Shown here in pieces: positions 43,968 to 53,223 of a DNA stretch of 64,000 nt. The DNA lies in contig CABJAS010000001.1 of NCBI GenBank assembly GCA_902363625.1, positions 124,001-188,000 on the forward strand. Reading direction: 5' to 3'. The notes beneath the pieces are model-generated. The model did not search any database, was not told the origin of the DNA, and worked only from the letters and a program-made list of their open reading frames with translations. The position numbers and the translations under genes are program-made. How positions within the stretch are numbered: position 1 is the stretch's first letter; each line of letters begins with the position of its first letter. This stretch comes from Clostridiaceae bacterium (GTDB taxonomy: Bacteria > Bacillota_I > Bacilli_A > Erysipelotrichales > Coprobacillaceae).

Positions 43968-44324
43968 TTACTTATCTAGTATAACATAATTTGAATCACA
44001 TTGCAAAATGATATTCTTCATTATATGGAACTTTGTCGAACAGCGCAAATAAATCCCATGATCGTATACTTTCATTAAAGAAGAAGCGCCTGTAATACGA
44101 TTTCTTATGTAGTGTGTACCCAAATAATATGTATAGTCATTTCGTTCCTTAAAAAAGTCTTTGAGAATACTGTCGATTTCCTGATGGTCCAAGAATACTA
44201 GTTGATGCTGCCCTTTAGAAAACAGATCATGATTCCTTCTCGCCATTTTATGAATTGCTTTGGGATATTTATAGGCATAAACAAGAAATTCGTTATTTAC
44301 TTTATAAATATAATACTCTTCCAT
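43968..44324 (-). CDS. SirA-like inhibitor of replication initiation
   Basis: A 118-residue protein without obvious motifs. It is placed exactly where Bacillus subtilis has sirA (yneE), between tkt and yneF, and opens MEEYYIYKVNNEFLVY, similar to the HYYTYLIKEEF start of SirA. The C-terminal part MKVYDHGIYLRC resembles the MMKEHGMIEIV region. SirA binds DnaA domain I and stops new rounds of replication on entry into sporulation. The call depends on synteny plus weak similarity; it is shorter than the 148-residue Bacillus protein. Confidence 0.58.
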   Translation of the reverse strand: MEEYYIYKVNNEFLVYAYKYPKAIHKMARRNHDLFSKGQHQLVFLDHQEIDSILKDFFKERNDYTYYLGTHYIRNRITGASSLMKVYDHGIYLRCSTKFHIMKNIILQCDSNYVILDK

Positions 44325-44362
44325 CTTTCATCACCCACATTTATTTTAGAGGATTCAAAACG

Positions 44363-44390
44363 AAAAAAAAGGCGAATTACCGCCTTTTTT
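44363..44390 (-). terminator. Terminator of tkt
   Basis: On the minus strand AAAAAAGGCGG pairs with CGCCTTTTTTTT around a short loop, two bases past the tkt stop. Confidence 0.85.
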
Positions 44391-44391
44391 A

Positions 44392-46371
44392 TTATTTTAT
44401 TAGTTTATAGATATTTTCTTTTACTTTCTCTACGGTAAAGCCATAGTTAGCAATGACATCTTTTGCCGGTGCTGATGCACCGAAGGTATCAATTCCCATG
44501 CTGATGCCATCAAGCCCAACATATTTACCCCAGCCAAAAGTCGCTCCCATTTCAACAGATAAGCGTTTTCTCATCGAACTTGGTAAAATGCTTTCTTTAT
44601 AATCCGCTGACTGGCGATCGAAAAGATCCATTGACGGCATAGAAATAACACGAACATCTATTCCTTCTTCCATCAATTCATTTTTAGCTTCCATCGCTAA
44701 ATTTACTTCTGAACCGGTTGCGATAATGATCGCATCCATCTGATTTTCTTCTTTTCCAACAATATAAGCCCCATGACGAACGCCTTCATATCCGGTGTTG
44801 TCCATTGTCGTTAAATTTTGTCTTGTTAGAAGAAGGGCTGTCGGACGGTCTTTTGTTTCCAATGCCTGACGCCATGCCCCAGCCATTTCATTCGCATCAC
44901 AAGGACGAATAACCTGCATATTGACCATCGCACGCAGCATTGCCATTTGTTCAATCGGCTGATGAGTAGGTCCATCTTCGCCAACAGCGATACTGTCATG
45001 AGATAAAGCCAAAATAATTGGCAATCCCATTAAAGTCGACATTCTTAATCCGGCTTTTAAATAATCACTAAATACCATGAACGCACCTGAAGCCACTCTT
45101 AATCCGGTATGCAGTGTCATCCCATTCATAATCGTAACCATGGCAAATTCGCGGATACCATAATATACGTTACGTCCGTCATAGTTTCCGGGCAGGAATG
45201 GTTTTTCATAGCTGATATTTGATTTAGTTGATCCCGACAAATCCGCAGCACCCGCCATAAATGAGTGATATTCTTTTGCGAAAGCATCAATCACCTGTGA
45301 AGAAGTGTTACGTGTCGCATCGCTGTGCCCTACTTCATAAGTCGGTAAAATGCTGTCATAATCTAATTCATAGTCATCAGAAACTGCCATCATAAACTCT
45401 TTGTAAAGCTCAGGATATTCATTTTGATATTCTTTTAGCATTTTATCCCATTTTTTGTTTTTATTAAGACCACGTTTAGCTACATTTTTATGGAAATCTG
45501 CATAGACTTCTTCTGGCACAAAGAAATCATCATGATCAAAACCATAAGCCAATTTTGTATTACGTCCGTCTTCAGCTCCTAAAGGATTTCCATGAACTTT
45601 GCTTGTTCCTTGATTTTTAGATCCATATCCGATTACAGTATGATTAATAATCAAGGTAGGTTTATACACATTGTTTTTAGCCTTTTTAATAGCTTTAGAA
45701 AGACTGCCAAGATCATTTCCATCTTTGACTTCCAATACTTCAAATCCACAAGATTCAAAACGTTTTTTTACATTTTCAGAGAATGACAAATCCAACGGAC
45801 CATCTAAAGTCACCTTGTTTGCATCATAAATGATGACTAATTTTCCTAATGAATAATGTCCTGCTAATGAACACGCTTCATAAGTCACGCCTTCTTCCAT
45901 GTCACCGTCTCCGCACAGTACATAAGTGTAATGATCACAGATATCATATCCCGGCTTATTAAACTTTGTTGATAAGGCTTTTTCTGCCATTGCCATTCCG
46001 ACTGCCATTGGAATTCCTTGACCTAACGGTCCTGAACTGGCATCAATTCCCGGTGTCATCTTGTACTCAGGATGTCCCGGTGTTTTGGATTCCCATTGTC
46101 TAAATGATTTTAAATCATCCATTGTAAGATCAAATCCAGATAAATGCAGTAAACTATACAATAATGCACAAGCATGTCCAGACGCTAAAACAAAACGATC
46201 ACGGTTAAACCATTCCGGATTCTTTGGATTGGTAGTGAACGTTTTAGTAAATAACGTATATAAAGCGGGTGCCGACCCAATGACCATTCCAGGATGTCCC
46301 GAATTGGCTTTATTGATCATGTCGATACCAAGAGAACGAATCGTTGCAACCGATAAATCAGATATTTCCAT
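44392..46371 (-). CDS. tkt: Transketolase
   Basis: Thiamine-diphosphate enzyme that moves two-carbon units in the pentose phosphate pathway. Full length at 659 residues. Motifs: KANSGHPGMVIGSAP, TPGIDASSGPLGQGI, the TPP motif GDGDMEEGVTYEA, HEWGFP-equivalent region replaced by DGPTHQPIEQ, and RQNLTTMDNTG. GGAGG precedes the ATG. Flanked by ynzC upstream and the SirA-like gene downstream, as in Bacillus. Confidence 0.96.
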   Translation of the reverse strand: MEISDLSVATIRSLGIDMINKANSGHPGMVIGSAPALYTLFTKTFTTNPKNPEWFNRDRFVLASGHACALLYSLLHLSGFDLTMDDLKSFRQWESKTPGHPEYKMTPGIDASSGPLGQGIPMAVGMAMAEKALSTKFNKPGYDICDHYTYVLCGDGDMEEGVTYEACSLAGHYSLGKLVIIYDANKVTLDGPLDLSFSENVKKRFESCGFEVLEVKDGNDLGSLSKAIKKAKNNVYKPTLIINHTVIGYGSKNQGTSKVHGNPLGAEDGRNTKLAYGFDHDDFFVPEEVYADFHKNVAKRGLNKNKKWDKMLKEYQNEYPELYKEFMMAVSDDYELDYDSILPTYEVGHSDATRNTSSQVIDAFAKEYHSFMAGAADLSGSTKSNISYEKPFLPGNYDGRNVYYGIREFAMVTIMNGMTLHTGLRVASGAFMVFSDYLKAGLRMSTLMGLPIILALSHDSIAVGEDGPTHQPIEQMAMLRAMVNMQVIRPCDANEMAGAWRQALETKDRPTALLLTRQNLTTMDNTGYEGVRHGAYIVGKEENQMDAIIIATGSEVNLAMEAKNELMEEGIDVRVISMPSMDLFDRQSADYKESILPSSMRKRLSVEMGATFGWGKYVGLDGISMGIDTFGASAPAKDVIANYGFTVEKVKENIYKLIK

Positions 46372-46479
46372 TAAGCTAATCCTCCGTTAATAAAATTGCT
46401 ATATCAACATTATTATACACAATTCGAGTCAAAAGTATATTATTTTTTTATCATCAGATAAAAAAGTTATCTTTAAACA

Positions 46480-46498
46480 AAAAAAACCCTAATGGGTC
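46480..46498 (-). terminator. Short terminator of ynzC
   Basis: On the minus strand GACCC-ATTA-GGGT is followed by eight Ts. The stem is short (four pairs), and its 5' arm overlaps the last codons. Confidence 0.5.
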
Positions 46499-46728
46499 GT
46501 TCCTGAATTCTTCATCTTTTCTTCTTTAATTTTTTCCGGCGTAATGTCATTTCCTTTTGCATCCACTACTTTCACAGAAGTCAGCTGCTGTTTAAATCCA
46601 GCTCTGAAGATTTGCAGATATTCCTGATACAATACTTGCTGTTCTGCCTTTTCTTCTTCTGTTAGTCCTTCTGTTTTTTTCTTTCTTGCAAGAAAGTTGA
46701 TCTTTGCAATCAGTTCGTCCATTTCCAT
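46489..46728 (-). CDS. DUF896 (YnzC/UPF0291) protein
   Basis: A 79-residue protein of the DUF896 family. Family features: ELIAKINFLARKKKTEGLTEEEKAEQ, LYQEYLQIFRAGFKQQL and VKVVDAKGNDITPEKI, all visible in order. Bacillus YnzC is encoded beside tkt and near lexA, and its fold is a helical hairpin with a disordered tail; no activity is known. AAAGGAG lies eight bases before the ATG. Confidence 0.9.
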   Translation of the reverse strand: MEMDELIAKINFLARKKKTEGLTEEEKAEQQVLYQEYLQIFRAGFKQQLTSVKVVDAKGNDITPEKIKEEKMKNSGTTH

Positions 46729-46759
46729 CTATGTATCTCCTTTACAATAAGGTTTCAAA

Positions 46760-46919
46760 CAAAATAAGCGCCTAGAGGTGTTTAGATTATCCCTGGTTCA
46801 TACAGGTGGGCATCTTAGCATTTAAATTAGGATCCCTAATCATTGAAAAGGTATTCAACACATTAAACGCAAATCAGATTCCCTTATCTAACATGTAGGA
46901 AATTTATTTCCCCCTAGGC
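46760..46919 (-). ncRNA. Structured RNA with own promoter, 6S RNA candidate
   Basis: A 160-nt region before ynzC, read on the minus strand, folds into a rod. Closing stem GCCUAG/CUAGGC (46919-46914 with 46775-46770). Next UGUUAGAU with AUCUAAACA (46893-46886 with 46787-46779), GGGAAUCU with AGAUGCCC (46883-46876 with 46815-46808, one mismatch), GCGUUUAA with UUAAAUGC (46870-46863 with 46825-46818), and apical hairpins UUGAA/UUCAA and AUUAGG/CCUAAU. A large one-sided bubble (about 46807-46788) holds a CCUG/CAGG mini-hairpin. A rod with closing stem and central bubble is the 6S layout. It ends in a T-rich tract. A ynzC leader is the alternative. Confidence 0.55.
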
Positions 46920-46925
46920 AATATT

Positions 46926-46953
46926 ATTATAGCATAGTTTAGTTGTCTGTAAA
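46926..46953 (-). promoter_or_regulatory. Strong sigma-A promoter of the structured RNA
   Basis: On the minus strand: TTTACA (46953-46948), 16 bases, TATAAT (46931-46926). The predicted start, seven bases on, is G at 46919, the first base of the closing stem of the RNA. Confidence 0.75.
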
Positions 46954-47235
46954 CATCTTTTATCCATAAAAAAATTACGTTGAATTCATCACAGTTTTTT
47001 AAACCTGATAGCCATGCAATCCCTATTTAAACTTATTTTAAACAACTATTCCCTCGATTCAGCCAATGATTTAACATCTACTTACGACACCATTAATCAA
47101 AAAGTTTTTATCGCCAAAAGCCTTGTTAGAACAAAGCTAAGATTAGGCTTTTATAAAAAGTTTCTAAAATGTATTTTCAGACCAGACGTCAATTATTACA
47201 GTTCCATTTCTTGATATGATATACATGATATAGAT
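46954..47235. other. Intergenic stretch without recognised gene
   Basis: About 280 bases between the RNA promoter and a minus-strand acetyltransferase gene. A frame of 66 codons at 47014-47214 has no ribosome-binding site and looks random. The repeat AAAAGCCT (47115-47122) / AGGCTTTTA (47149-47157) could be a weak terminator hairpin. Nothing else seen. Confidence 0.4.
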
Positions 47236-47766
47236 TCATTTCGTAAAATCAACAAAATTATCTGGACACAATTCATATTTAACTGTTGACTGAGGCTCTC
47301 CAAGCTGATTTTTCCATGAGTTTTCCAAAATTTGACTTTTTCTAAATCCGAGTTGCTCATAAACATGTTGGGCTCGCCTGTTTTCCAAGTTTGTATCAAG
47401 AACAATATTCTCATATATCATATTCTCAAACAAAAACGATATAAGCATACTAAGCACCTTTTTCCCTATTCCTTTATTATGCAATGAAAAATCACAAATT
47501 TTTATACTTATTTCAACTGTTCCTTGTCCTCTGTCACGATAACTCATTTCCCCCACAGCATTTTGTGACACTTCAATAATTAAATGTCTAAAAGATTCAT
47601 CACTTTCATTTTTCAGCTTTTCCATAACACTGTTTACCGATTGACCTAACCCCATAGGAAAACCAGCATGTGCCATGATTAATCCATTATTCCACCACAA
47701 AGCAAGCTGCTCTGCATCATCAGGTATCGCATTTCTAATTATTAGATTTTCAAATGTAAGCACCAT
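47236..47766 (-). CDS. GNAT acetyltransferase
   Basis: A 176-residue N-acetyltransferase. ENLIIRNAIPDDAEQLALWWN is the typical start; EISIKICDFSLHNKGIGKKVLSMLISF carries the acetyl-CoA loop HNKGIG; ENRRAQHVYEQLGFRKSQ is the C-terminal motif. The ATG at 47766 is six bases after GGGAGGG; a TTG further up is less likely. Target unknown, possibly a small molecule or antibiotic-like amine. It lies in a short patch that separates two conserved blocks and may have been acquired. Confidence 0.82.
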   Translation of the reverse strand: MVLTFENLIIRNAIPDDAEQLALWWNNGLIMAHAGFPMGLGQSVNSVMEKLKNESDESFRHLIIEVSQNAVGEMSYRDRGQGTVEISIKICDFSLHNKGIGKKVLSMLISFLFENMIYENIVLDTNLENRRAQHVYEQLGFRKSQILENSWKNQLGEPQSTVKYELCPDNFVDFTK

Positions 47767-47804
47767 TCCATTCCCTCCCAACAGATTGAAAATTTAGAAA
47801 ATAC

Positions 47805-48035
47805 TTAATGGGCATAAAGGAGATACACTTGAATCTTCGAGCGATCAGTACTATTATTCCCATCTAAAAATGTATATTTCTTATTAAATATTGATTTTTG
47901 CTCTGCACTAAAATTAAAGTTATAAGGTAAAAACGAAATATCTTCTTGCGGATTAATTTTAGATATAATAACCGGATCAGACTTGCCGCCATTACTTAAG
48001 CAATCTAGGTAGATACAGTTTTCACTAAGCTTCAT
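47805..48035 (-). CDS. Short open frame, doubtful hypothetical gene
   Basis: A frame of 76 codons. It has no matched motif and only a poorly placed GGGAAC upstream of the ATG, about 18 bases away. Composition (SNGGKSDPVIISKINP) is protein-like rather than random, so it may be a real small gene or a remnant of one. Nothing more can be said from the sequence. Confidence 0.3.
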   Translation of the reverse strand: MKLSENCIYLDCLSNGGKSDPVIISKINPQEDISFLPYNFNFSAEQKSIFNKKYTFLDGNNSTDRSKIQVYLLYAH

Positions 48036-48242
48036 TTAATTTTTCATACAGTTCCCTTTATGCATCTCTAATTTTAAAATAGCATTTTTATTCCTTTATG
48101 TAAATATCTGTCAAGCTTTCTTTCTAATACAATTCGTAATTATTAAATAGCCATTTTCATGAGTACAGCAGTAATTAAAAAAGATCATTTTCATCAAGAA
48201 AACGATCTTCAGTTAAATTTATAACACTTTATCATGAGTAGT
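48036..48242. other. Intergenic stretch with the ymfH terminator
   Basis: A/T-rich region between a doubtful small frame and the M16 peptidase gene. Apart from the hairpin at 48175-48209, I see no gene, repeat or promoter of note. Confidence 0.5.
48175..48209 (-). terminator. Terminator of the M16 peptidase operon
   Basis: On the minus strand AAGATCGTTTTC pairs with GAAAATGATCTT (one mismatch) around a five-base loop, followed by TTTTAATT. It lies about 34 bases past the stop of the last gene. Confidence 0.78.
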
Positions 48243-49535
48243 TTAGTTACCTGCTTTTTGCGGAACAATAATATGCACTGTCTTTGTATCTGCCACAAAA
48301 TAATCTCTCATCTTCAACACATCAGAAAGTGTAATACTGCTAATGATATCAATGATTTCAAAAGAAAATATTCCTTCGAAATAATAACGGCTAAACGTAT
48401 TAGCAATGGTTTCAGGGGAGTTAAAGCTGTTAATAAAAATCCCAATCGACTTCTTTTTTACCCTTTCAAACGTAGCTTGATCGATATCAAACTCGTTTAA
48501 ATGATCAAACAGTAAAAACAGGTATTGTTTTAATTCTTCCGGCTTCGTTGTATCTCCGCCTACTTGGATAAAAGAATAATCTCTCTCTTGCGTAAAGCCT
48601 GCACCAAAAGAATCATTGATTAGTCCGGTATTCTGCATTTCTTCATAGATCGGACTGCTTTTTGAAAATAAGATATCCAACAGTATATTCATGCTTAATT
48701 CTTTAATCAGCTTGTCTTTTCCATTTTGAGGGATATCATTTATTTTAATTCCCATCATTATTTTTGGCATAACCACATCCATTTTGAGCACTTCTTCTTT
48801 TTTATAGACAGTGGTTGGTTCTTCTATTTTTGCACGAACAATCTCCTGAGCAGGAGCAAATTGTTTTTTCGCTTGATTTTGACGGATCAAATCCATCATT
48901 TTTTCGGGTTCCAAGTTCCCTACTACAAAAAGCATCATATTACTTGGATGATAAAAAGTTTCATAGCATTCTTTTAGCATCTCTACTGTCGTTGCATTGA
49001 CCGTTTCAATTGTGCCGGCAATATCCACCTTGACAGGGTGACGATGATATAAAGAACTGATAGAACCGAAATAGTTACGCCAATCCGGATCATCATCATA
49101 CATCGAAATTTCCTGACCGATAATTCCTTTTTCTTTTTCAACGCTCTCTTTTGTTAAGTAAAGTGACTGTACAAAATCAAGCAGCAGCTCTACACATTCA
49201 TCGATGCGATCAGCGCTGGAAAAAAGATAAGCAGTACGGGAACTGGAAGTAAAGGCATTGGTGCTTGCACCTAATAAAGAAAACTTATCGCCGGCATCTC
49301 CATCTTCCATATCAAACATTTTATGTTCAAGAAAATGGGCAATTCCGTCTTGAGTTTTAATCATCTCTGATTGTCCCAATGGTACAAACTGTGTATCAAT
49401 TGCACCAAAACGAGTCGAAAACAAACCATAAGTCTTACTAAATCCATATTTAGGCAATAAGTAGACATTTAAACCGTTATCCATTTTTTCATGATACAGT
49501 GTTTCTTTGATCGTCTCATAATATAGTTTTTCCAT
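48243..49535 (-). CDS. ymfH: M16 family zinc peptidase (YmfH-like)
   Basis: A 430-residue M16 peptidase with an intact inverted zinc motif, HFLEH at residues 67-71 (within GIAHFLEHKMF), and the downstream Glu region EKEKGIIGQEISMYDDDP. Domain two begins around residue 225. Members are usually paired with an inactive partner, here the overlapping upstream gene. In Bacillus both lie after spoIIIE (ymfF, ymfH). Substrate not established. Confidence 0.9.
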   Translation of the reverse strand: MEKLYYETIKETLYHEKMDNGLNVYLLPKYGFSKTYGLFSTRFGAIDTQFVPLGQSEMIKTQDGIAHFLEHKMFDMEDGDAGDKFSLLGASTNAFTSSSRTAYLFSSADRIDECVELLLDFVQSLYLTKESVEKEKGIIGQEISMYDDDPDWRNYFGSISSLYHRHPVKVDIAGTIETVNATTVEMLKECYETFYHPSNMMLFVVGNLEPEKMMDLIRQNQAKKQFAPAQEIVRAKIEEPTTVYKKEEVLKMDVVMPKIMMGIKINDIPQNGKDKLIKELSMNILLDILFSKSSPIYEEMQNTGLINDSFGAGFTQERDYSFIQVGGDTTKPEELKQYLFLLFDHLNEFDIDQATFERVKKKSIGIFINSFNSPETIANTFSRYYFEGIFSFEIIDIISSITLSDVLKMRDYFVADTKTVHIIVPQKAGN

Positions 49536-49538
49536 AGC

Positions 49539-50798
49539 CTACTCCTTTCCTTCTAACATATAGATCGTATCTAGCTTCACTTTTTTGCTCACACGAATAA
49601 TATCTTCTAAAGTCACTGCATTTAAACGATCAATGTATTGTTGATTGGTTTCTTCTTTATGTGTAATATCTCGGTTATAGCGCAGCGCAATGATATTTAA
49701 TGCTTCATCATCTGATTTCTTTAATGAATTTTCTAACATCACTTTCGTAATATCTAATAATTCTTGACTGACTTCTCCACGTTGGAACTTTTCCAATTCA
49801 TTTTGAATCAGTTTTACGGTTTGATCATAATTTTTAGTTTCGATTCCGGCATTGACCAGCATAATCCCATTGAAAGCGTCATAGCTTGAACTCACATAAT
49901 AGCATAAGCTGTGTTCTTCACGTACGACTTTAAATAATTGAGAATGGGCAAAGCCGCCAAACATTCCATTAAATAAAGTAAACGCATAATGATCAGGGCT
50001 GGTAAAATCAGTATCAATTGTATAGCCCATGTTTAACTTTGCCTGAACAATATCCTGCTTTTCTTTTACAACTAATACTTCGGTCTTATCCGACGTAAAT
50101 ATAGTGCTTGTTGCAATATTCTTCTGTCTTTTAGGCAATTTGAAATTTTTAGAGAATAAGTCTTCAAAGCTTTCATCAATATCCCCTACAACATAAATAT
50201 CAAATACATCATTTTTCAAGCATTGCAGATAATAATTATATAACGCTTCGTTTGTGATTCCATCAATTTCATCTTCGTAGCCAAAAGTGCTGATGCCTAA
50301 TGGCTGATTCTTCCCCATTTCTTCAAATAAGCGTTCTAAAGAGTAAGAATATTTGTCATCTTTTAATGCCTGCAGACGCCATTTAAATTCTTTTTTCTTT
50401 TGATTGAAGGTTACTTCATCAAAATGGCCGTCTTTTGCATTAGGTGAAAATAAAACATCATGGAACAATTCAATTTGTTTTATCAAAAGATTTTCATCTT
50501 CCTTTAAATATTGTGAGTCAATGCAGACGCTGGCAATCTGGATCACATGAGCCAATCCTTTTGTCCCGATTGAGCTTGAAAAGCGAGCACCGTAAAGTTC
50601 CTCTAAGTAAGATGAAAAGCGTGCCACAGAAGGCAGTTTTTCCGTTCCGCCTGTAAATATAAAGCTTAACAAGCTTCTTAATGTCGTAGTTTCTCTGGTT
50701 AACGGAGCCGCCATTTTTAAAATGATCGTTACATTTTTAAATTTATTTATGGGAATCAGATGCAAACGATACCCGTCATACTCTATTACATTTTTCAT
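49539..50798 (-). CDS. ymfF: M16 family non-catalytic partner (YmfF-like)
   Basis: A 419-residue M16 fold protein. The place of the HxxEH motif is occupied by FIFTGGTEKLPSVARF, without zinc ligands, while ELYGARFSSSIGT and MFGGFAHSQLFKVVREEHSLCYY (the R/Y active-site pair region) are kept in pieces. It probably forms a heterodimer with the catalytic partner encoded four bases downstream. The ATG follows GAGGTG. Confidence 0.88.
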   Translation of the reverse strand: MKNVIEYDGYRLHLIPINKFKNVTIILKMAAPLTRETTTLRSLLSFIFTGGTEKLPSVARFSSYLEELYGARFSSSIGTKGLAHVIQIASVCIDSQYLKEDENLLIKQIELFHDVLFSPNAKDGHFDEVTFNQKKKEFKWRLQALKDDKYSYSLERLFEEMGKNQPLGISTFGYEDEIDGITNEALYNYYLQCLKNDVFDIYVVGDIDESFEDLFSKNFKLPKRQKNIATSTIFTSDKTEVLVVKEKQDIVQAKLNMGYTIDTDFTSPDHYAFTLFNGMFGGFAHSQLFKVVREEHSLCYYVSSSYDAFNGIMLVNAGIETKNYDQTVKLIQNELEKFQRGEVSQELLDITKVMLENSLKKSDDEALNIIALRYNRDITHKEETNQQYIDRLNAVTLEDIIRVSKKVKLDTIYMLEGKE

Positions 50799-50872
50799 TT
50801 CAACACCTCTTCCATTATTGTAAGTATCTAAGTTTTTATTATACTCTCTTTTTTTAAAAAAGAAACTGTAAT

Positions 50873-50899
50873 AAAAAAGAATAGCTCTTGTCTATTCTT
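50873..50899 (-). terminator. Terminator of spoIIIE
   Basis: On the minus strand AAGAATAG pairs with CTATTCTT around a seven-base loop, then TTTTATTA. It overlaps the last codons of spoIIIE. Confidence 0.78.
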
Positions 50900-53150
50900 C
50901 TTCCTGATATCCGCGGATCAGTACTTCTCTTGGTTTTGAACCAATTTGCGGACCAATCACACCATCGCTTTCCAATTGATCGATTAAGCGAGCAGCTTTA
51001 TTGTAACCAATTCTAAATTGACGCTGCAATAATGAAGCACTGGCTTTTTGAGCCGAGATAACAAATTCTCTTGCCATTTCGTATTCTTCATCTTCTTGAT
51101 CGTCATAACTGCTGCCATTATTGACGGCTACTTTTAAATTTGTATACTTTTCATCATATTCTGCTGTCATTTGCTTTGTCACATGATAAACGATATTGCT
51201 GACTTCTTCATCCGAAACAAAGGCTCCTTGTACACGTGTCGGATGACTGACTCCCATCGGAGAAAACAGCATATCTCCTTTCCCTAAAAGCTTTTCTGCT
51301 CCTGTTGTATCTAAAATGGTACGTGAATCAATACTTGAAGAAACAGCAAAGGCGATTCTTGAAGGAATATTTGCTTTGATAACTCCGGTGATAACATCTG
51401 TTGACGGACGCTGTGTCGCAACAATTAAATGAATACCGGCAGCACGTGCCATCTGCGAAATACGCATGATGCAGTCTTCTACTTCTTTGCTGGCAACCAT
51501 CATCAGATCTGCCACCTCATCTAAAATAACAACGATAAACGGCAGAATTTCTGTTTTTTCCTCATCTTCTTTGAGCTGATTGTTTTTCTCTTTAGCAAAG
51601 GCATTGTATCCAGCAATGTTTCTTACGTTATGACGAGCAAACAAATCATAGCGACGTTCCATTTCTTCCACGATCATACGTAAGGCTACTGCTGCCTTTT
51701 TAGGATCTGTGACAACAGGGGCTAATAAATGGGCAATGCCATTATAATTCGTTAATTCCACCTTTTTTGGATCGACTAATAATAATTTTACCTCATCCGG
51801 ACGTGCTCGCATCAAAATGCTGCAAATGATCGCATTGACACAGACAGATTTCCCAGACCCTGTTGCTCCGGCAATTAAAAGATGGGGCATTTTATTTAAT
51901 TCGGCATAGATAGAATTTCCTGTAACATCTTTCCCTAACGGAACCAATAGTTTACTGTCATTATATTTTTGCGGAATATCCGTAAACACTTCTCTAAAAG
52001 TGACTGTATTTGATTCTAAATTTGGAATTTCTACCCCTACCGCTGATTTTCCCGGAATCGGTGCTTCAATACGAATATCCTTAGCTGCCAGTGCCATTTT
52101 AATGTCATCTTGCAATTGCAAAATTTTATTCACTCTTGTTCCCGTTTCCAAAGTAAGTTCATACTTAGTCACCGAAGGTCCTATGAAAATATTCTTAACA
52201 GAGGCATTTACGCCAAATTGCTTTAAAACGACAATGAGTTTAGAAGCATTATCGGTAGCATTTTGACTTGCCATTTTATTGTTTCGCTTATTTGCCGCCC
52301 CTTTTAGCAAGGATAAAGGCGGATAACGATAATGATCTAAGCTTTTAGCTGTTGTGCTGCCATTATGAATGACTGGCGGTTCTGTCTTTTTTTGTTCTGG
52401 AACAATGGTTTCTTTTGCCACAGGGGCTTCAATTGGTTCCGGAATCTGACTGACACGAATAATTTCCAGCGGTTCTTCCTCTTCATCATTCATTAATGGT
52501 TTAGGGATTTTTTTATCAGCAAACACTTTTTCCGGAAAGAAAGGACTTTTTTTCTTTTCTTTTTTTCTTTCCTTAGTTGTTTGAATCATTTGCTGGTAAT
52601 GCTTCACTTGCTTATTTTTAAACTGGTCGACTTTTTTACGATGGCGCAGATAGATGCGTCCGCCCAATAAAGCAAGTCCAACTGCAATCAATAAGCCGCT
52701 GGCAATCAAAGATCCGATATAATCAAACAACATGCTGAAGCAACCATAAATCAAGGCTCCGATCAAACCGCCGCGAATAATGGTATCCTGACTGAAAAAT
52801 AAATTGATGACATCTGTTCCCTTAATCGCATGATCACTGGGAATGGATGCCAATGTCAGCATCGCCAGTAAAATCAGATAAACTCCTACTGCTTCCGGAG
52901 AAGCAAATTTAGGAAATTTTAAATTCACAAAAAAGTATCCGCAAGCAATCAGCAGCAGACCATAAACGATCCCTGCAAAATTACCAAAAAAATAGACAAA
53001 AACATAATCCATGTAAACGCCGACAATTCCCAGTTTCAAACAAGATACGATCAATAGGAATGCCACTAGAATGGTTAGGATTCGATATTGTAATTGTTCA
53101 CTGAAAAAAGATTCATCTTCTTTTTTCTTTCTTTTCTTTGTTGTTGCCAT
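50892..53150 (-). CDS. spoIIIE: SpoIIIE/FtsK DNA translocase
   Basis: Membrane-anchored motor that pumps the chromosome into the forespore. 752 residues from the ATG at 53150 (GGAGGG six bases before). Four N-terminal helices (about 20-160), a charged linker with [18 protein letters not shown], alpha domain, then the RecA-like motor with Walker [13 protein letters not shown] and Walker [14 protein letters not shown], followed by [24 protein letters not shown] in pieces, and a C-terminal gamma winged helix ([19 protein letters not shown]). Call as SpoIIIE rather than a second FtsK rests on the spoVF-dapA-rnjB-spoIIIE-ymfF synteny. Confidence 0.92.
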   Translation of the reverse strand: MATTKKRKKKEDESFFSEQLQYRILTILVAFLLIVSCLKLGIVGVYMDYVFVYFFGNFAGIVYGLLLIACGYFFVNLKFPKFASPEAVGVYLILLAMLTLASIPSDHAIKGTDVINLFFSQDTIIRGGLIGALIYGCFSMLFDYIGSLIASGLLIAVGLALLGGRIYLRHRKKVDQFKNKQVKHYQQMIQTTKERKKEKKKSPFFPEKVFADKKIPKPLMNDEEEEPLEIIRVSQIPEPIEAPVAKETIVPEQKKTEPPVIHNGSTTAKSLDHYRYPPLSLLKGAANKRNNKMASQNATDNASKLIVVLKQFGVNASVKNIFIGPSVTKYELTLETGTRVNKILQLQDDIKMALAAKDIRIEAPIPGKSAVGVEIPNLESNTVTFREVFTDIPQKYNDSKLLVPLGKDVTGNSIYAELNKMPHLLIAGATGSGKSVCVNAIICSILMRARPDEVKLLLVDPKKVELTNYNGIAHLLAPVVTDPKKAAVALRMIVEEMERRYDLFARHNVRNIAGYNAFAKEKNNQLKEDEEKTEILPFIVVILDEVADLMMVASKEVEDCIMRISQMARAAGIHLIVATQRPSTDVITGVIKANIPSRIAFAVSSSIDSRTILDTTGAEKLLGKGDMLFSPMGVSHPTRVQGAFVSDEEVSNIVYHVTKQMTAEYDEKYTNLKVAVNNGSSYDDQEDEEYEMAREFVISAQKASASLLQRQFRIGYNKAARLIDQLESDGVIGPQIGSKPREVLIRGYQEEE

Positions 53151-53199
53151 ATCATCCCTCCACTTTGTCATTATAGCAAATCCACACCTCTAATGAAAG

Positions 53200-53223
53200 A
53201 AAAAAAGCAAGGAGTCCTTGCTT
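53200..53223 (-). terminator. Terminator of the RNase J2-like gene
   Basis: On the minus strand AAGCAAGG pairs with CCTTGCTT around a three-base loop, then a T run. It begins in the last codons. Confidence 0.82.

Noticed and set aside
46760..46919. Known riboswitch upstream of ynzC
   Set aside because: I compared by eye with conserved cores of the SAM, FMN, TPP, purine, lysine, glycine, M-box and c-di-AMP classes and saw none. No terminator/antiterminator pair overlaps the ynzC ribosome-binding site.
47014..47214. Plus-strand frame of 66 codons
   Set aside because: No ribosome-binding site before the ATG, no recognisable motif, composition like translated A/T-rich intergenic DNA.
49539..50798. 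Pseudogene because the M16 zinc motif is missing
   Set aside because: The frame is full length and intact, and lack of HxxEH is normal for the partner subunit of paired M16 proteins.
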